Source: an uncultured Spirochaetaceae bacterium (GTDB lineage Bacteria > Spirochaetota > Spirochaetia > Treponematales > Treponemataceae). Taken from it: DNA of 64,000 nt. The notes below the pieces were generated by a model. That model was not told where the DNA came from. It worked only from the letters and a program-made list of their open reading frames with translations, and made no database searches. The stretch spans positions 1-64,000 of the forward strand of contig CADCBK010000008.1 in NCBI GenBank assembly GCA_902799665.1, written 5' to 3'. The position numbers and the translations under genes were made by a program. Shown piece after piece: positions 25,862-33,157 of this stretch; the first letter of the stretch is position 1; the number at the start of each line of letters is the position of its first letter.

Positions 25862-26463
25862 GAATCTTTGTCCGGCCTTGACGCGTTCTGGTATTCTTTT
25901 GGGGTGAGGCCGACAATTTTTTGAAAGCATCTGTCCAGGTGGCTTTGGTCGCAAAAACCCGCGTCATAAGCCGCCTCGCAGACGCTTTTTTCTTTTTCAA
26001 GCAGCTTTTGCGCCTTTCTCACCTTTCGCTGAATTTGGAATTGATGGGGAGTAAGCCCGTACATCTTTTTGAATTTTCTGATTAAATGAAAAGGGCTAAG
26101 ATTCGTGTCCCGCGACATTTCTTCAATAAGATAAAGATTTTCCGGCTGGTCGAGAATTGAATCCTTGAGCACGCCAAGCTCTCCTTCTCCGGCCTTTGTC
26201 CGCGCGCAAGTCACCAGCATCGAATAGCCATTTTCGTCAACCGGCTTTATCTCATGCAAAACATTCGGCGGAATTCTAAACTCGTCTCCCTTGCGATAGA
26301 TTTTTGACGCGCCACCCATCACAATGCAGACGCTTCCGTCTTCAACAATTCCAAGAGTCAGATGCTCTGCGTGCGTGTGAGGCGGATAAGCCTTAGTCCA
26401 GTTTTTATAACGCACGCATTCTATGCCGCCGGTCTTTTTGCGGTATGAAATTTCGTTGGTCAT
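25858..26463 (-). CDS. AraC-family regulator with cupin sensor domain
   Basis: 201 residues. The N-terminal cupin is seen in YPPHTHAEHLTLGIVEDGS and the C-terminal double HTH in HLIRKFKKMYGLTPHQFQ and AYDAGFCDQSHLDRCFQKIVGLTPKEY. It probably controls its neighbours in response to a small ligand. It starts one base after the stop of the DUF296 gene, so the two are coupled. Confidence 0.9.
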   Translation of the reverse strand: MTNEISYRKKTGGIECVRYKNWTKAYPPHTHAEHLTLGIVEDGSVCIVMGGASKIYRKGDEFRIPPNVLHEIKPVDENGYSMLVTCARTKAGEGELGVLKDSILDQPENLYLIEEMSRDTNLSPFHLIRKFKKMYGLTPHQFQIQRKVRKAQKLLEKEKSVCEAAYDAGFCDQSHLDRCFQKIVGLTPKEYQNASRPDKDS

Positions 26464-26464
26464 A

Positions 26465-26902
26465 TTATGCGTCGCCCTTTCTGCTGATTAAAAACACACC
26501 GTCTTTATCGGCAGATCTTATAAGCGGCTCGCAGAGCGTTTCCTGCATTACAACTTCGCCCAAATACAGGATCCGGCAACCGTCCAACAAATGGCCAGCC
26601 CATGTCTTGCTTCCGTTTCCTATGACGCCATGAATGTGCGGCTCGCCGTTTATGATTGTTCCGTCAAGCGACGCCAATTCCAAAGGCTCGCTCAGATTAT
26701 GCACGTCATAGCCCATTGGAAATCCTACGGTATTGGACATTTGAATGTTCGCAATGTCAAACGTCGCTATGCCGGACAACACGACCGCGTCCCGGACTTT
26801 TTCATTCCGGCATAATTCCGCTATTTTTTCGCGGAGCAAATCGCCTCGTTCCATCCGCAGAATGAACGTCCTTCCCGTATTTTTCGCAACAAAATGCTTC
26901 AT
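26465..26902 (-). CDS. PPC/DUF296-domain protein
   Basis: 145 residues forming one PPC domain (FILRMERGDLLREKIAEL, AVVLSGIATFDIAN, GEPHIHGVIGN). Bacterial stand-alone members are trimeric with a metal-binding HxH-like site and are thought to bind DNA or act on small molecules. It leads a two-gene unit with the AraC regulator. Confidence 0.85.
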   Translation of the reverse strand: MKHFVAKNTGRTFILRMERGDLLREKIAELCRNEKVRDAVVLSGIATFDIANIQMSNTVGFPMGYDVHNLSEPLELASLDGTIINGEPHIHGVIGNGSKTWAGHLLDGCRILYLGEVVMQETLCEPLIRSADKDGVFLISRKGDA

Positions 26903-26967
26903 GGCAAATCCCCCTTGCGTTAATTTTAACCAAATAGTAATGCAAGGCGGAAAGAACGTATATCAAA

Positions 26968-27714
26968 TTATTGCTCTTTATTTTCCACCGCCGATGAATA
27001 ACTTCCCGCTGTGATTCCCATATATTTTTTAAAAATATCGTTCATGTGACTTTGGCTGGTAAAGTCAAGCTCATAGGCGATGTCGCTTTGAGAATTTTTA
27101 AACGCCATGTCTTTTATTTTTCTCACTTTGCACTGTTGATGATATTGCTTTGGCGTGATTCCCATTTCCTTCTTAAATGTTCTAATCAAATGATATTTTG
27201 AAACGCAAACGTTTTCCGCAAGTTCGTCCAATGAAAACTTGCTTTGACAATGTTCATTTAAATACCGCGCCGCTTTTTCAGTATATATTGACCTAACAGA
27301 ATCAGACGCCTTATATAGCTCGAACATGTCTATTATACGCATTTCAAAAGCGCGCTCATCGATATCATGCGTTCGGAAAGAGTTCGCCAATTCAAGAAGC
27401 TTGTCGCCCAAAGAGGGATAAAAGCAACGTTCCGTTTTATATTCCTTCATGACTTCTGCCAATTCATTTTTTAGGCATATTGTAATATAGGAGAAGCCGC
27501 TTGTCGGATTAATAGCAATTCCGGTATTCGACGGCACGATATAAGCGTCCCCTTTTCGCAATTCCAATGTCTTGCCGCCAATATCAAATTCTCCGCATCC
27601 TGCAAGAACCGCTCCCGCCATAAAACTGCTGTGGGTATGATAGGGAAAATTATGCATGCCAGCGCCTGTAACAATTTCAATATTGCCATCGAAATAAAAG
27701 GAAACATCATTCAT
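26968..27714 (-). CDS. AraC-family regulator with cupin sensor domain
   Basis: 248 residues with a cupin N-terminus (FPYHTHSSFMAGAVLAGCGE) and a C-terminal AraC HTH pair (LAENVCVSKYHLIRTFKKEM, DIAYELDFTSQSHMNDIFKK). It resembles the regulator at 25858-26463 in layout but is only moderately similar. It is AT-richer than the backbone and sits five bases after the acetyltransferase gene, at the edge of the acquired region. Confidence 0.9.
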   Translation of the reverse strand: MNDVSFYFDGNIEIVTGAGMHNFPYHTHSSFMAGAVLAGCGEFDIGGKTLELRKGDAYIVPSNTGIAINPTSGFSYITICLKNELAEVMKEYKTERCFYPSLGDKLLELANSFRTHDIDERAFEMRIIDMFELYKASDSVRSIYTEKAARYLNEHCQSKFSLDELAENVCVSKYHLIRTFKKEMGITPKQYHQQCKVRKIKDMAFKNSQSDIAYELDFTSQSHMNDIFKKYMGITAGSYSSAVENKEQ

Positions 27715-27719
27715 ATCTG

Positions 27720-28211
27720 TTAACGATTTAATTCCTTCACCATATATCCGCAGGTAAAAGGAAAGAAATCAAATTTCTCAGTTCCAATATGAACGAAACC
27801 CGCATTCTCATACCATTTGCGGAGAACAGTATTTTCTTCCACAATCCCAATGTTGATTTTATTGCGCTCATGTGCTTTAGCCTGTCTATAAGCGTCTTGA
27901 AGCAATTCGTGTCCAATTTTCTTGTGCCGATATTCAGGAAGAACGCAAAGGTTGCTCAATTCGCATTCCCCTTTGTCTTGCATCAAAAGCGAATAATAGC
28001 CGATTATTTTTCCGTCGGAATTGAAATATGCAAACATGAATCTTGGCTCGTTGTCCATTTGATATAAAAGCCTTTCTTCTGTCGTCGCAAAGGCGGTGAA
28101 TCTTGGGGCGTTTTCAATGGTAAACCCAAATTGTTCGGCAATTGTCATAAAACTTTCCCTTATGACTTTCACGCATTCTGACACATCACTCTTACTTATT
28201 TCTTTTATCAT
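27720..28211 (-). CDS. GNAT-family N-acetyltransferase
   Basis: 163 residues. The acetyl-CoA loop appears as LCVLPEYRHKKIGHELLQDAYRQAKA (Q/R-x-x-G-x-A/G variant HKKIGH). The frame is open to 28256, but the first 15 codons of that extension are translated attC-derived DNA; ATG 28211 has GGGAG upstream. The cassette-type leader (28224-28242) directly before it shows that the gene entered as a cassette. Confidence 0.85.
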   Translation of the reverse strand: MIKEISKSDVSECVKVIRESFMTIAEQFGFTIENAPRFTAFATTEERLLYQMDNEPRFMFAYFNSDGKIIGYYSLLMQDKGECELSNLCVLPEYRHKKIGHELLQDAYRQAKAHERNKINIGIVEENTVLRKWYENAGFVHIGTEKFDFFPFTCGYMVKELNR

Positions 28212-28440
28212 CTTTTCTCCCTTCGCCCCAATGCGGACGTCCATCAGATAATCCAAAAAATTTAGCTAAGCGTAAAGATGTATCTACAGTTATCTTTCTG
28301 CGGTTATGAAGAATGTCCTGAATGCGGGAAGTAGGCACATTTATTTCCTGCGCAAGTTTATATGCAGAAATTCCAAGTGGAATAAGAAATTCTTCGTTGA
28401 GAATTTCTCCGATTGTTGGTGTTTCGATAAAATCAGACAT
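28192..28440 (-). CDS. higA: HigA-type antitoxin with attC-encoded chimeric C-terminus
   Basis: 82 residues. The XRE HTH is typical of HigA (TIGEILNEEFLIPLGISAYKLA, then VPTSRIQDILHNRRKITVDTSLRLAKFFG). The family normally continues with W..LQ..YDL; here after FFGLSDG the text becomes RPHWGEGRKDDKRNK, which is translated cassette-leader sequence. The gene was therefore cut by recombination at or near an attC. DNA binding may survive, but its toxin partner is only a relic. Confidence 0.8.
   Translation of the reverse strand: MSDFIETPTIGEILNEEFLIPLGISAYKLAQEINVPTSRIQDILHNRRKITVDTSLRLAKFFGLSDGRPHWGEGRKDDKRNK
28224..28242 (-). other. Relic of a cassette 5' leader next to a lost attC
   Basis: The minus strand GGACGTCCGCATTGGGGCG closely matches the leader GGACGCCCGCACTGGGGCG found right after the attC/attI crossover at 35696-35713 and 37890-37907. 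The CATAAC core is lost (CAGATAATCC instead), so this is an inactive boundary. Confidence 0.65.
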
Positions 28441-28449
28441 AGTTTGCTC

Positions 28450-28515
28450 CTAGTGGTAATCCACAATCTCTACATCGTAATAATGTCCGTCTTTTTCTGT
28501 AAAACAGACAGTTTT
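28450..28515 (-). pseudogene. higB: 3' relic of higB toxin gene
   Basis: The 21 codons before the stop at 28450 read KTVCFTEKDGHYYDVEIVDYH, the conserved C-terminus of HigB/RelE-type toxins. A stop lies immediately upstream and the rest of the gene is replaced by the 94-bp repeat at 28519-28612. The order toxin then antitoxin is the standard higBA order. Confidence 0.75.
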
Positions 28516-28518
28516 TTA

Positions 28519-28612
28519 AGCGGCGTAAAGCCGCGCACTAACGCTACTTCGTCCAAGCCCTAAAGTTCAATTTCATTTCAGAAAGCAAGCTTAACTTGCT
28601 TTCTGAAATATT
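28519..28612. repeat. Cassette-array repeat family 2, copy A
   Basis: Begins with a small hairpin (GCGGCgtaaaGCCGC) and ends with a perfect long one, TTTCAGAAAGCAAG, loop ctta, CTTGCTTTCTGAAA. About 80 percent alike by eye to copy B (32371-32463) and less so to copy C (36471-36562). Each copy lies directly downstream of a cassette gene. It is not an attC of the common type, as it has no CATAAC/GTTATG cores. Confidence 0.7.
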
Positions 28613-28617
28613 CTTTT

Positions 28618-29157
28618 TTATATTTTCTTGCAGAATTCAACAATTTCGTTCTTTATGCCATTAACGGCTTCTTTAAATTCTATTGAACAGAAACCAATTC
28701 TATCAACGCTCTCAATTTCCATGTGACCATAAAAATGTTCGATTGTTGATATCAATCTTTCGCACTCTTTCATGTTTGGACCTGTTCGCAAAACTATGGA
28801 ATAACCTTTTTTCCCTTTTGAAAGACTTGCATGCGGTTCATGAGTATTGCACCATGGTGTACACCTGTCTATGAAAGCTTTAAATTGGCCGGGAACATCT
28901 GCCCAATATGATGGCGATACACTGATTATTATATCTGCCTTTTCAAATTCTTTTATTAATGAATCAAAATCATCATGTTGAATACATTCTGCTGTCGAAT
29001 GGCAGGTTCTGCAGCCTTTACAAAAATTAAATTTATAGTCATCAATACAGACTGTAGTTGTATCGTATTTTTGTTTAATACAATCATTTGCGATTTTTAC
29101 AATTTCAGCAGTTGCTCCATTTTTTACAGGACTACAGTTAATTATCAATGCATTCAT
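28618..29157 (-). CDS. NADPH-dependent FMN reductase / flavodoxin-like protein
   Basis: 179 residues. LIINCSPVKNGATAEIVK is the FMN phosphate loop and ISVSPSYWADVPGQFKAFIDR the second flavin loop. FCKGCRTCHSTAEC carries cysteines typical of iron-sulfur-flavoprotein-like reductases, perhaps without a full cluster. Likely a cytoplasmic flavin-dependent reductase. Cassette gene: attC-type core and leader lie directly upstream, and AGGAAGG precedes ATG 29157. Confidence 0.88.
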   Translation of the reverse strand: MNALIINCSPVKNGATAEIVKIANDCIKQKYDTTTVCIDDYKFNFCKGCRTCHSTAECIQHDDFDSLIKEFEKADIIISVSPSYWADVPGQFKAFIDRCTPWCNTHEPHASLSKGKKGYSIVLRTGPNMKECERLISTIEHFYGHMEIESVDRIGFCSIEFKEAVNGIKNEIVEFCKKI

Positions 29158-29194
29158 TTTTCCTTCCTAAAAAGCAGGTCAGTGCGGGTGTCAG

Positions 29195-29210
29195 CATAAC
29201 CTTTGTTATG
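29195..29210. repeat. Collapsed attC (16 bp, cores only)
   Basis: CATAACCTTTGTTATG: the two outer attC cores are joined with no central stem. The same 16 bp occur at 32247-32262, and both are followed by the normal cassette leader. Deleted derivative of the 60-bp attC family. Confidence 0.7.
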
Positions 29211-29288
29211 GCAAAATATTTCTTATACAAAATAGTATATCTTTTGTTTTTATACCACGAAACACAGGTTCCTCAAATAAATACACGC

Positions 29289-29618
29289 TCATTTCTTCAC
29301 CACGATGGTTAGCATGACTAGATCTTCCTCTCCTGTATTGACGATAGAGTGCTTCGATCCTTTCGGGCAGATGTGCATGATTCCAGGTCGAAGATTTTCC
29401 TGTACGCCGTCACAAAATGCTTTACCTGTGCCGCTTATGATGTAGTTCATATCATCGCCAGACTCCTGCTTATGTGAACCAATGCTTCCACCTGGTTGGA
29501 TTGCCGTCGAAATAATCCGATAGGAATCATCGTTATACATACGGGCACTCATAATACCGGTGCCGTTGTTCATTCCCGGAAACGTCATTGAATCAATTTT
29601 ATTGAAATCTATCTGCAA
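29289..29618 (-). CDS. Cupin-domain protein (cassette gene)
   Basis: 110 residues with cupin motifs GGSIGSHKQESGDDMNYIISG and GIMHICPKGSKHSIVNTG. The start is taken as TTG 29618 because GGAGGTGA lies six bases upstream; the longer open frame to 29669 has no such signal. AT-rich. Probably a small metal-binding sensor or enzyme of unknown substrate. Confidence 0.8.
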   Translation of the reverse strand: MQIDFNKIDSMTFPGMNNGTGIMSARMYNDDSYRIISTAIQPGGSIGSHKQESGDDMNYIISGTGKAFCDGVQENLRPGIMHICPKGSKHSIVNTGEEDLVMLTIVVKK

Positions 29619-29691
29619 AAAAGTCACCTCCACAAATCTCGATTTGTTAAATTTTTCCCTTACTAACAAAGCAGGTCAATGTGCCTGTCGC

Positions 29692-29754
29692 CATAACAAT
29701 TGCTTAAACCGCAAACCGGCTTGACCGATTTGTCGGCTTTGAACCTTTGTTATG
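29692..29754 (-). other. attC recombination site
   Basis: Outer cores CATAAC (29692) and GTTATG (ending 29754) flank an imperfect stem with the central segment GCTTGACC-like (CGGCTTGACCGA). The minus strand carries the functional orientation, following the ATP-grasp gene stop, which overlaps the core. Confidence 0.85.
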
Positions 29755-30526
29755 CTTTTTCTATTTCATTAATAATTTTTTCAGCATCACAACAATATAA
29801 ATCTGCACCACTAAAAGGATTCATTTCTACAAGGTAGAATTTTCCTTCACTTTCGCAAATATCAATAATATACACAAAATCTTTTTGTTTGTTCTTGTCT
29901 GCGATTTTTTGAGCAAATTTCCAAGAATCTTCATTTAGTGTAGAAACAAGCCCTTTTCTGTCATTTGCAATATACTCACAGCCTGTAATTATTTTTTTAT
30001 TTATACAAACATATCTATATTCTTTATCAATCTTTTTATATTCTGAAAGAACAATTTGTAAATCCATATTTGAATGATAAAGCCCATAATCAAAATGCGC
30101 AGGAGTTAAATTTTCAGAATCCAATATTCTTCCACTAAATTCTTTTAAGGGACTGTTTGGTCTAGCAAAAATTTTCTTTGTTCCTTTTATAATAGTTTTT
30201 AAGATTTCTTTATTTTCCATTAATTTATTAATAGTTGTAAAGATAATATTATCGGTTAAGACGAATTCTTTATAATTTTCATAAATATATGAATATGAAA
30301 AACCAATTTCATCGCATAAAGAACCCGGCAAAAAATTCAATTCTTTTTTAATTTTAGAAGCATTGCCTAAACTTCCATGAAATATTGAATTTTTAGGAAA
30401 TGCTTCATATTCTTTTGTATTCCAAAATTCATCATTCCAAATTTTATATGGCTTATTTAATTTCTTTAATGCAGGAAGAAGAATATCTCCATTTGTAAAT
30501 CCATCATTTTCAATAATCCAATTCAT
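29750..30526 (-). CDS. ATP-grasp domain protein (DUF4343-like, cassette gene)
   Basis: 258 residues. The C-terminal half shows ATP-grasp features: EYRYVCINKKIITGCEYI, then FVYIIDICESEGKFYLVEMNPFSGADLY, where D-I and E-x-N-P-F are the metal and nucleotide ligands. The N-terminus resembles DUF4343 proteins (GFTNGDILLPALKKL). It probably ligates a carboxylate to an amine, with substrate unknown. AAGAGG precedes ATG 30526. The stop overlaps the attC core. Confidence 0.8.
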   Translation of the reverse strand: MNWIIENDGFTNGDILLPALKKLNKPYKIWNDEFWNTKEYEAFPKNSIFHGSLGNASKIKKELNFLPGSLCDEIGFSYSYIYENYKEFVLTDNIIFTTINKLMENKEILKTIIKGTKKIFARPNSPLKEFSGRILDSENLTPAHFDYGLYHSNMDLQIVLSEYKKIDKEYRYVCINKKIITGCEYIANDRKGLVSTLNEDSWKFAQKIADKNKQKDFVYIIDICESEGKFYLVEMNPFSGADLYCCDAEKIINEIEKA

Positions 30527-30560
30527 ATATTCCTCTTAAGCACCCCAGTGCGGGCGTCCA

Positions 30561-30622
30561 CATAACAACTGGTTGTACCGCAGGCAGCTTGACTGCCTGT
30601 CGGCTACGAGCTTCTTGTTAGG
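30561..30622 (-). other. attC recombination site
   Basis: CATAAC (30561) ... GGTTGTACC, GCAGGCAGCTTGACTGCCTG, GGCTACGAG ... GTTAGG (ending 30622). The distal core is changed from GTTATG to GTTAGG. Confidence 0.85.
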
Positions 30623-30630
30623 TTATATTT

Positions 30631-30837
30631 CTACAGGTTAGAGGCTTTTTTATTTGAAAGGTTTATTTTCGTAAATTTTTCTTTTTCAGAATCGGTCAAT
30701 GAAGCTATAGAAACACCTTTCTCTTTTGCATAATCACGCATAGCTTTCATATTAACAAAATATGGAAGGGTATTAACATCTATCGGAGAATAAGTTTTCT
30801 GCATATAAGAATTATAATTGTTCATCTGTCCATTCAT
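30631..30837 (-). CDS. Small hypothetical protein overlapping the GNAT-like gene
   Basis: 68 residues, not recognised. The middle (MKAMRDYAKEKGVSIASLTDSEKEKF) is predicted helical. GGAGG lies nine bases before ATG 30837, inside the 3' end of the preceding gene, which it overlaps by 26 bp. The tight pairing with a GNAT-like protein on a cassette resembles a toxin-antitoxin layout, but neither family is established as such here. Confidence 0.6.
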   Translation of the reverse strand: MNGQMNNYNSYMQKTYSPIDVNTLPYFVNMKAMRDYAKEKGVSIASLTDSEKEKFTKINLSNKKASNL

Positions 30838-31369
30838 ATGTGTAAACCTCCATGATTTTTTTCATCTGGTCGTCAAATATACCGAAATGAAATTGATGGA
30901 GCATACAGATTGGTTCTGCTCCAAGTTTCTCGACATAATGCTGCAGAAGATGTTCATCTGCAGCAAATCCAAATACATTACCATCATATCCGTAATCTAT
31001 GGATTTTTTTCCTGCAATAGCAAATAAGTGACCACCAACCCCAGAATACTTTGGTTCATCCGTCAACTGTTTGTTATTCTGCGGAGCAGTACACATCCAC
31101 TGTATATAAAGTGCGCCTGCGTCTGGATTATTTTGAATAGAAACCAATCCTTGTATATCGACAGTTCCTTTTATTACAAGTGCATAAACTTCTGAATTTT
31201 TGGTTAATTGAGACCAATCGATATACCAGCCGTTCTTTTTGTTGTATTTTTCCAAAAATGAACTTCTTTTGATGCGGATAACTTCCGTATCGATAAGCTC
31301 TCCTGTAGCGTTATCTTTGAGGCACGGAGTAAAATCATCTATATAGACAGATATAAATCCAAAATCCAT
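30812..31369 (-). CDS. GNAT-like fold protein (cassette gene)
   Basis: 185 residues. ALVIKGTVDIQGLVSIQNNP, LYIQWMCTAPQNN and YSGVGGHLFAIAGKKSIDYGYDGNVFGFAADEHLLQHYVEKLGAEP follow the order of a GNAT core, with GVGGHL in place of the usual Q/RxxGxG/A loop. Assigned as acetyltransferase-like with caution. ATG 31369 lies six bases after a TATAAT box (31376-31381), so it has its own leaderless promoter rather than relying on read-through. Confidence 0.65.
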   Translation of the reverse strand: MDFGFISVYIDDFTPCLKDNATGELIDTEVIRIKRSSFLEKYNKKNGWYIDWSQLTKNSEVYALVIKGTVDIQGLVSIQNNPDAGALYIQWMCTAPQNNKQLTDEPKYSGVGGHLFAIAGKKSIDYGYDGNVFGFAADEHLLQHYVEKLGAEPICMLHQFHFGIFDDQMKKIMEVYTYEWTDEQL

Positions 31370-31433
31370 ATCCTAATTATAGCATAAAATTTGCATTTTT
31401 GCATTAAGAATTCAGTTTTTTTTTTGTTTTAAC

Positions 31434-31476
31434 AGTCTTATACAAAATCTGTCAAGCTTGACTTGGCAGATTTTGT
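31434..31476. repeat. Isolated hairpin in the array
   Basis: ACAAAATCTGTCAAG, loop ctt, GACTTGGCAGATTTTGT: a long inverted repeat with the same central GCTTGACTTG string as the family-2 repeats but without their flanks. It lies between the degenerate attC and the GNAT-like gene. Confidence 0.55.
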
Positions 31477-31560
31477 ACCTTTCTCTTAAAAGTTCCCGTG
31501 TACATACGAATGTTGAGATTCTTCAAATAGAATCAGATTTTCAGGACGACAATTATAGCC

Positions 31561-31624
31561 GTTATTGTCTACTGGTTGTACCGCAGGCAGCTTGACTGCC
31601 TGTCGGCTACGAACCTTTGTTATG
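31561..31624 (-). other. Degenerate attC site
   Basis: The internal part (ACTGGTTGTACC, GCAGGCAGCTTGACTGCCTG, GGCTACGAACC) and the distal GTTATG core (ending 31624) are intact, but the proximal CATAAC core reads GTTATTGTCT. The cassette leader that normally follows is also missing, so this junction arose by deletion or other rearrangement. Confidence 0.75.
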
Positions 31625-31626
31625 CT

Positions 31627-32202
31627 TTATTTTATTAGATAATTTTTTACATAATTAGATTTTAAGAAATAAATTATGAATAAACTATCTTTTAATATTA
31701 AATATAAATCTTTTCCAATTGATCCAATTGATTTACTAAATAAAGAAATGAATATATTTAATATACTTATTAGAATACAAATACACATAAAAATTATAAA
31801 TATTTTTTTAGCTATTTGTTTTCTGCAAACTATTAAAATGAAACTCAGCATGCAAATTATTGAAATTATAAATAATAAAAATGATTCAATTAAACCAATA
31901 TTTCTAATTGCAAAGAATCCTGCAAATAAATATATAAAGAAATCAATAAATAAAATTATATTTATAAAAAGCAAAACGCCTCTTAGCTTATTTGATTTAT
32001 TTTGTTTTTTTACATTTTTGTTTATTTCATTTCTTTCTTTTATTTGATTGATTTCTTCTTTTGAAATTTTTCTAACTTCTATTTCTTTCTTAAATAATTC
32101 CTGTACTTCAGGAATATAATCATTTACTTTAATTATTCCTTCAATAATTAATTTTTCATTTGAATAATTTTTAATGTTTTCTTTAATTTCTTTTAAATCC
32201 AT
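31627..32202 (-). CDS. Hypothetical membrane protein (cassette gene)
   Basis: 191 residues, not recognised. The first 60 residues are soluble and charged (NYSNEKLIIEGIIKVNDYIPEVQELF). Four hydrophobic segments follow (GVLLFINIILFIDFFIYLFA, SFLLFIISIICMLSFILIV, IFIIFMCICILISILNIFI, LYLILKDSLFIIYFL). Very AT-rich. AAGGA precedes ATG 32202. Many integron cassettes encode such small membrane proteins. Confidence 0.75.
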   Translation of the reverse strand: MDLKEIKENIKNYSNEKLIIEGIIKVNDYIPEVQELFKKEIEVRKISKEEINQIKERNEINKNVKKQNKSNKLRGVLLFINIILFIDFFIYLFAGFFAIRNIGLIESFLLFIISIICMLSFILIVCRKQIAKKIFIIFMCICILISILNIFISLFSKSIGSIGKDLYLILKDSLFIIYFLKSNYVKNYLIK

Positions 32203-32246
32203 ATTTTTTTATCCTTTTTATTAAGGCACCCCAGTGTGGGTGTCAG

Positions 32247-32262
32247 CATAACCTTTGTTATG
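32247..32262. repeat. Collapsed attC (16 bp, cores only)
   Basis: CATAACCTTTGTTATG, identical to 29195-29210, including the ATTTTTGC lead-in on the minus strand and the leader GCTGACACCC after it. Confidence 0.7.
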
Positions 32263-32440
32263 GCAAAAATATATCTTCTACAGAATTAGATTTCATAAAT
32301 ACTTTATTTTCTTTATGAATCATTCTGTACGATTTTTTGAAGCGTATGCTTCTATTATTATATTTTTTATAGGCGGCGCAAAGCCGCGTATTACTGCTAC
32401 TTTGTTTCGCCATAAAGTCCAATTTCATTTCAAAAAGCAA
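32258..32440 (-). pseudogene. Probable truncated cassette ORF fused to family-2 repeat
   Basis: A 60-codon frame (ending KSNSVEDIFLP) stops at TAA inside the collapsed attC core, as real cassette genes do. Its first 25 codons are translated family-2 repeat (MKLDFMAKQSSSNTRLCAAY), so the true N-terminus has been lost. No family is recognised. Confidence 0.4.
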
Positions 32441-32463
32441 GCTTGACTTGCTTTCTGAAATAT
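32371..32463. repeat. Cassette-array repeat family 2, copy B
   Basis: GGCGGCgcaaaGCCGCG, then AATTTCATTTCAAAAAGCAA, GCTTGACTTGC, TTTCTGAAA. Homologous to copy A along its whole length. It follows the HD gene stop by about 15 bp. Confidence 0.7.
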
Positions 32464-32478
32464 TCTTCTTTATTCCAA

Positions 32479-32988
32479 CTATAGGATTAACTGGAAAATA
32501 TGTTTAAGCAATGTTTTTCCTGATTTTGTTTTACAAATTTTTTCTATGAAGTTATTAACATTTGCTTTTGAATAATTGTTTTCCGAAGCATTCGCAATAT
32601 AATCTGCTTCGATTAAAATCTGATGTTCCCGATTATTTATGTTCTTAAATGTGTGATGATGTCCAACAAGATACTTAATCCGTTCTTTTATCTCTTTGGA
32701 AAGGGAGAAATCAGATAGAAACTTTTCTACAAGAACAACGCCTTCTATTTCTTGATTTTTTCCATTTGTATTTCCGTATTTTATTCTGCATAGTGGACAC
32801 GCAATATCATGAGTTAATGCTGCAATTTCAAGTATAAGTTGCTCTTCTTCGGAAATCATTTCATATTTACCGATGATTCTTGCATAATTCCATACCCGAA
32901 TAAAATGATCAATATCATGTATATTTCCATCTGAGATTTCAATCATTTTAATCATAATTTCATTTATTATTTTTTCATTTCCGAGCAT
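32479..32988 (-). CDS. HD-domain phosphohydrolase (cassette gene)
   Basis: 169 residues. HDIDHFIRVWNYARIIG contains the first His, LEIAALTHDIACPL the HD doublet, and KYLVGHHHTFKNI plus EADYIANASENN the later His and Asp. All metal ligands of an HD hydrolase are present. It resembles YfbR/YedJ-like HD proteins that act on nucleotides or alarmones. AGGA precedes ATG 32988. Confidence 0.85.
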   Translation of the reverse strand: MLGNEKIINEIMIKMIEISDGNIHDIDHFIRVWNYARIIGKYEMISEEEQLILEIAALTHDIACPLCRIKYGNTNGKNQEIEGVVLVEKFLSDFSLSKEIKERIKYLVGHHHTFKNINNREHQILIEADYIANASENNYSKANVNNFIEKICKTKSGKTLLKHIFQLIL

Positions 32989-33024
32989 TCGTTTTTCCTA
33001 AAAAGCACGCCAGTGGCGTGTCGC

Positions 33025-33157
33025 CATAACTAGCGTTTTAAACCGTAAAAACGGTTTTGCACACCGCGCAAAATTGTCACAAAAGTTGCGGTGCCGCAAA
33101 GGCACGGAAAGCAACTTTTGTGACAAAGTTTTTATCGGTTTTGAAAACCATGTTATG
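33025..33157 (-). other. Long attC recombination site (133 bp)
   Basis: Cores CATAAC (33025) and GTTATG (ending 33157) enclose a much longer variable stem: GTCACAAAAGTTGC pairs perfectly with GCAACTTTTGTGAC. The stop of the gene at 33153 overlaps the distal core. Confidence 0.82.

Noticed and set aside
28450-28600. A plus-strand or full-length toxin gene upstream of higA
   Set aside because: Only the last 21 codons of HigB can be read before a stop; the rest is repeat sequence.
28519-28612. Family-2 hairpin as a simple transcription terminator of the flavin reductase gene
   Set aside because: On the coding (minus) strand no T-run follows the stem; the T-rich side is on the other strand, and the homology extends over about 94 bp beyond the hairpin.
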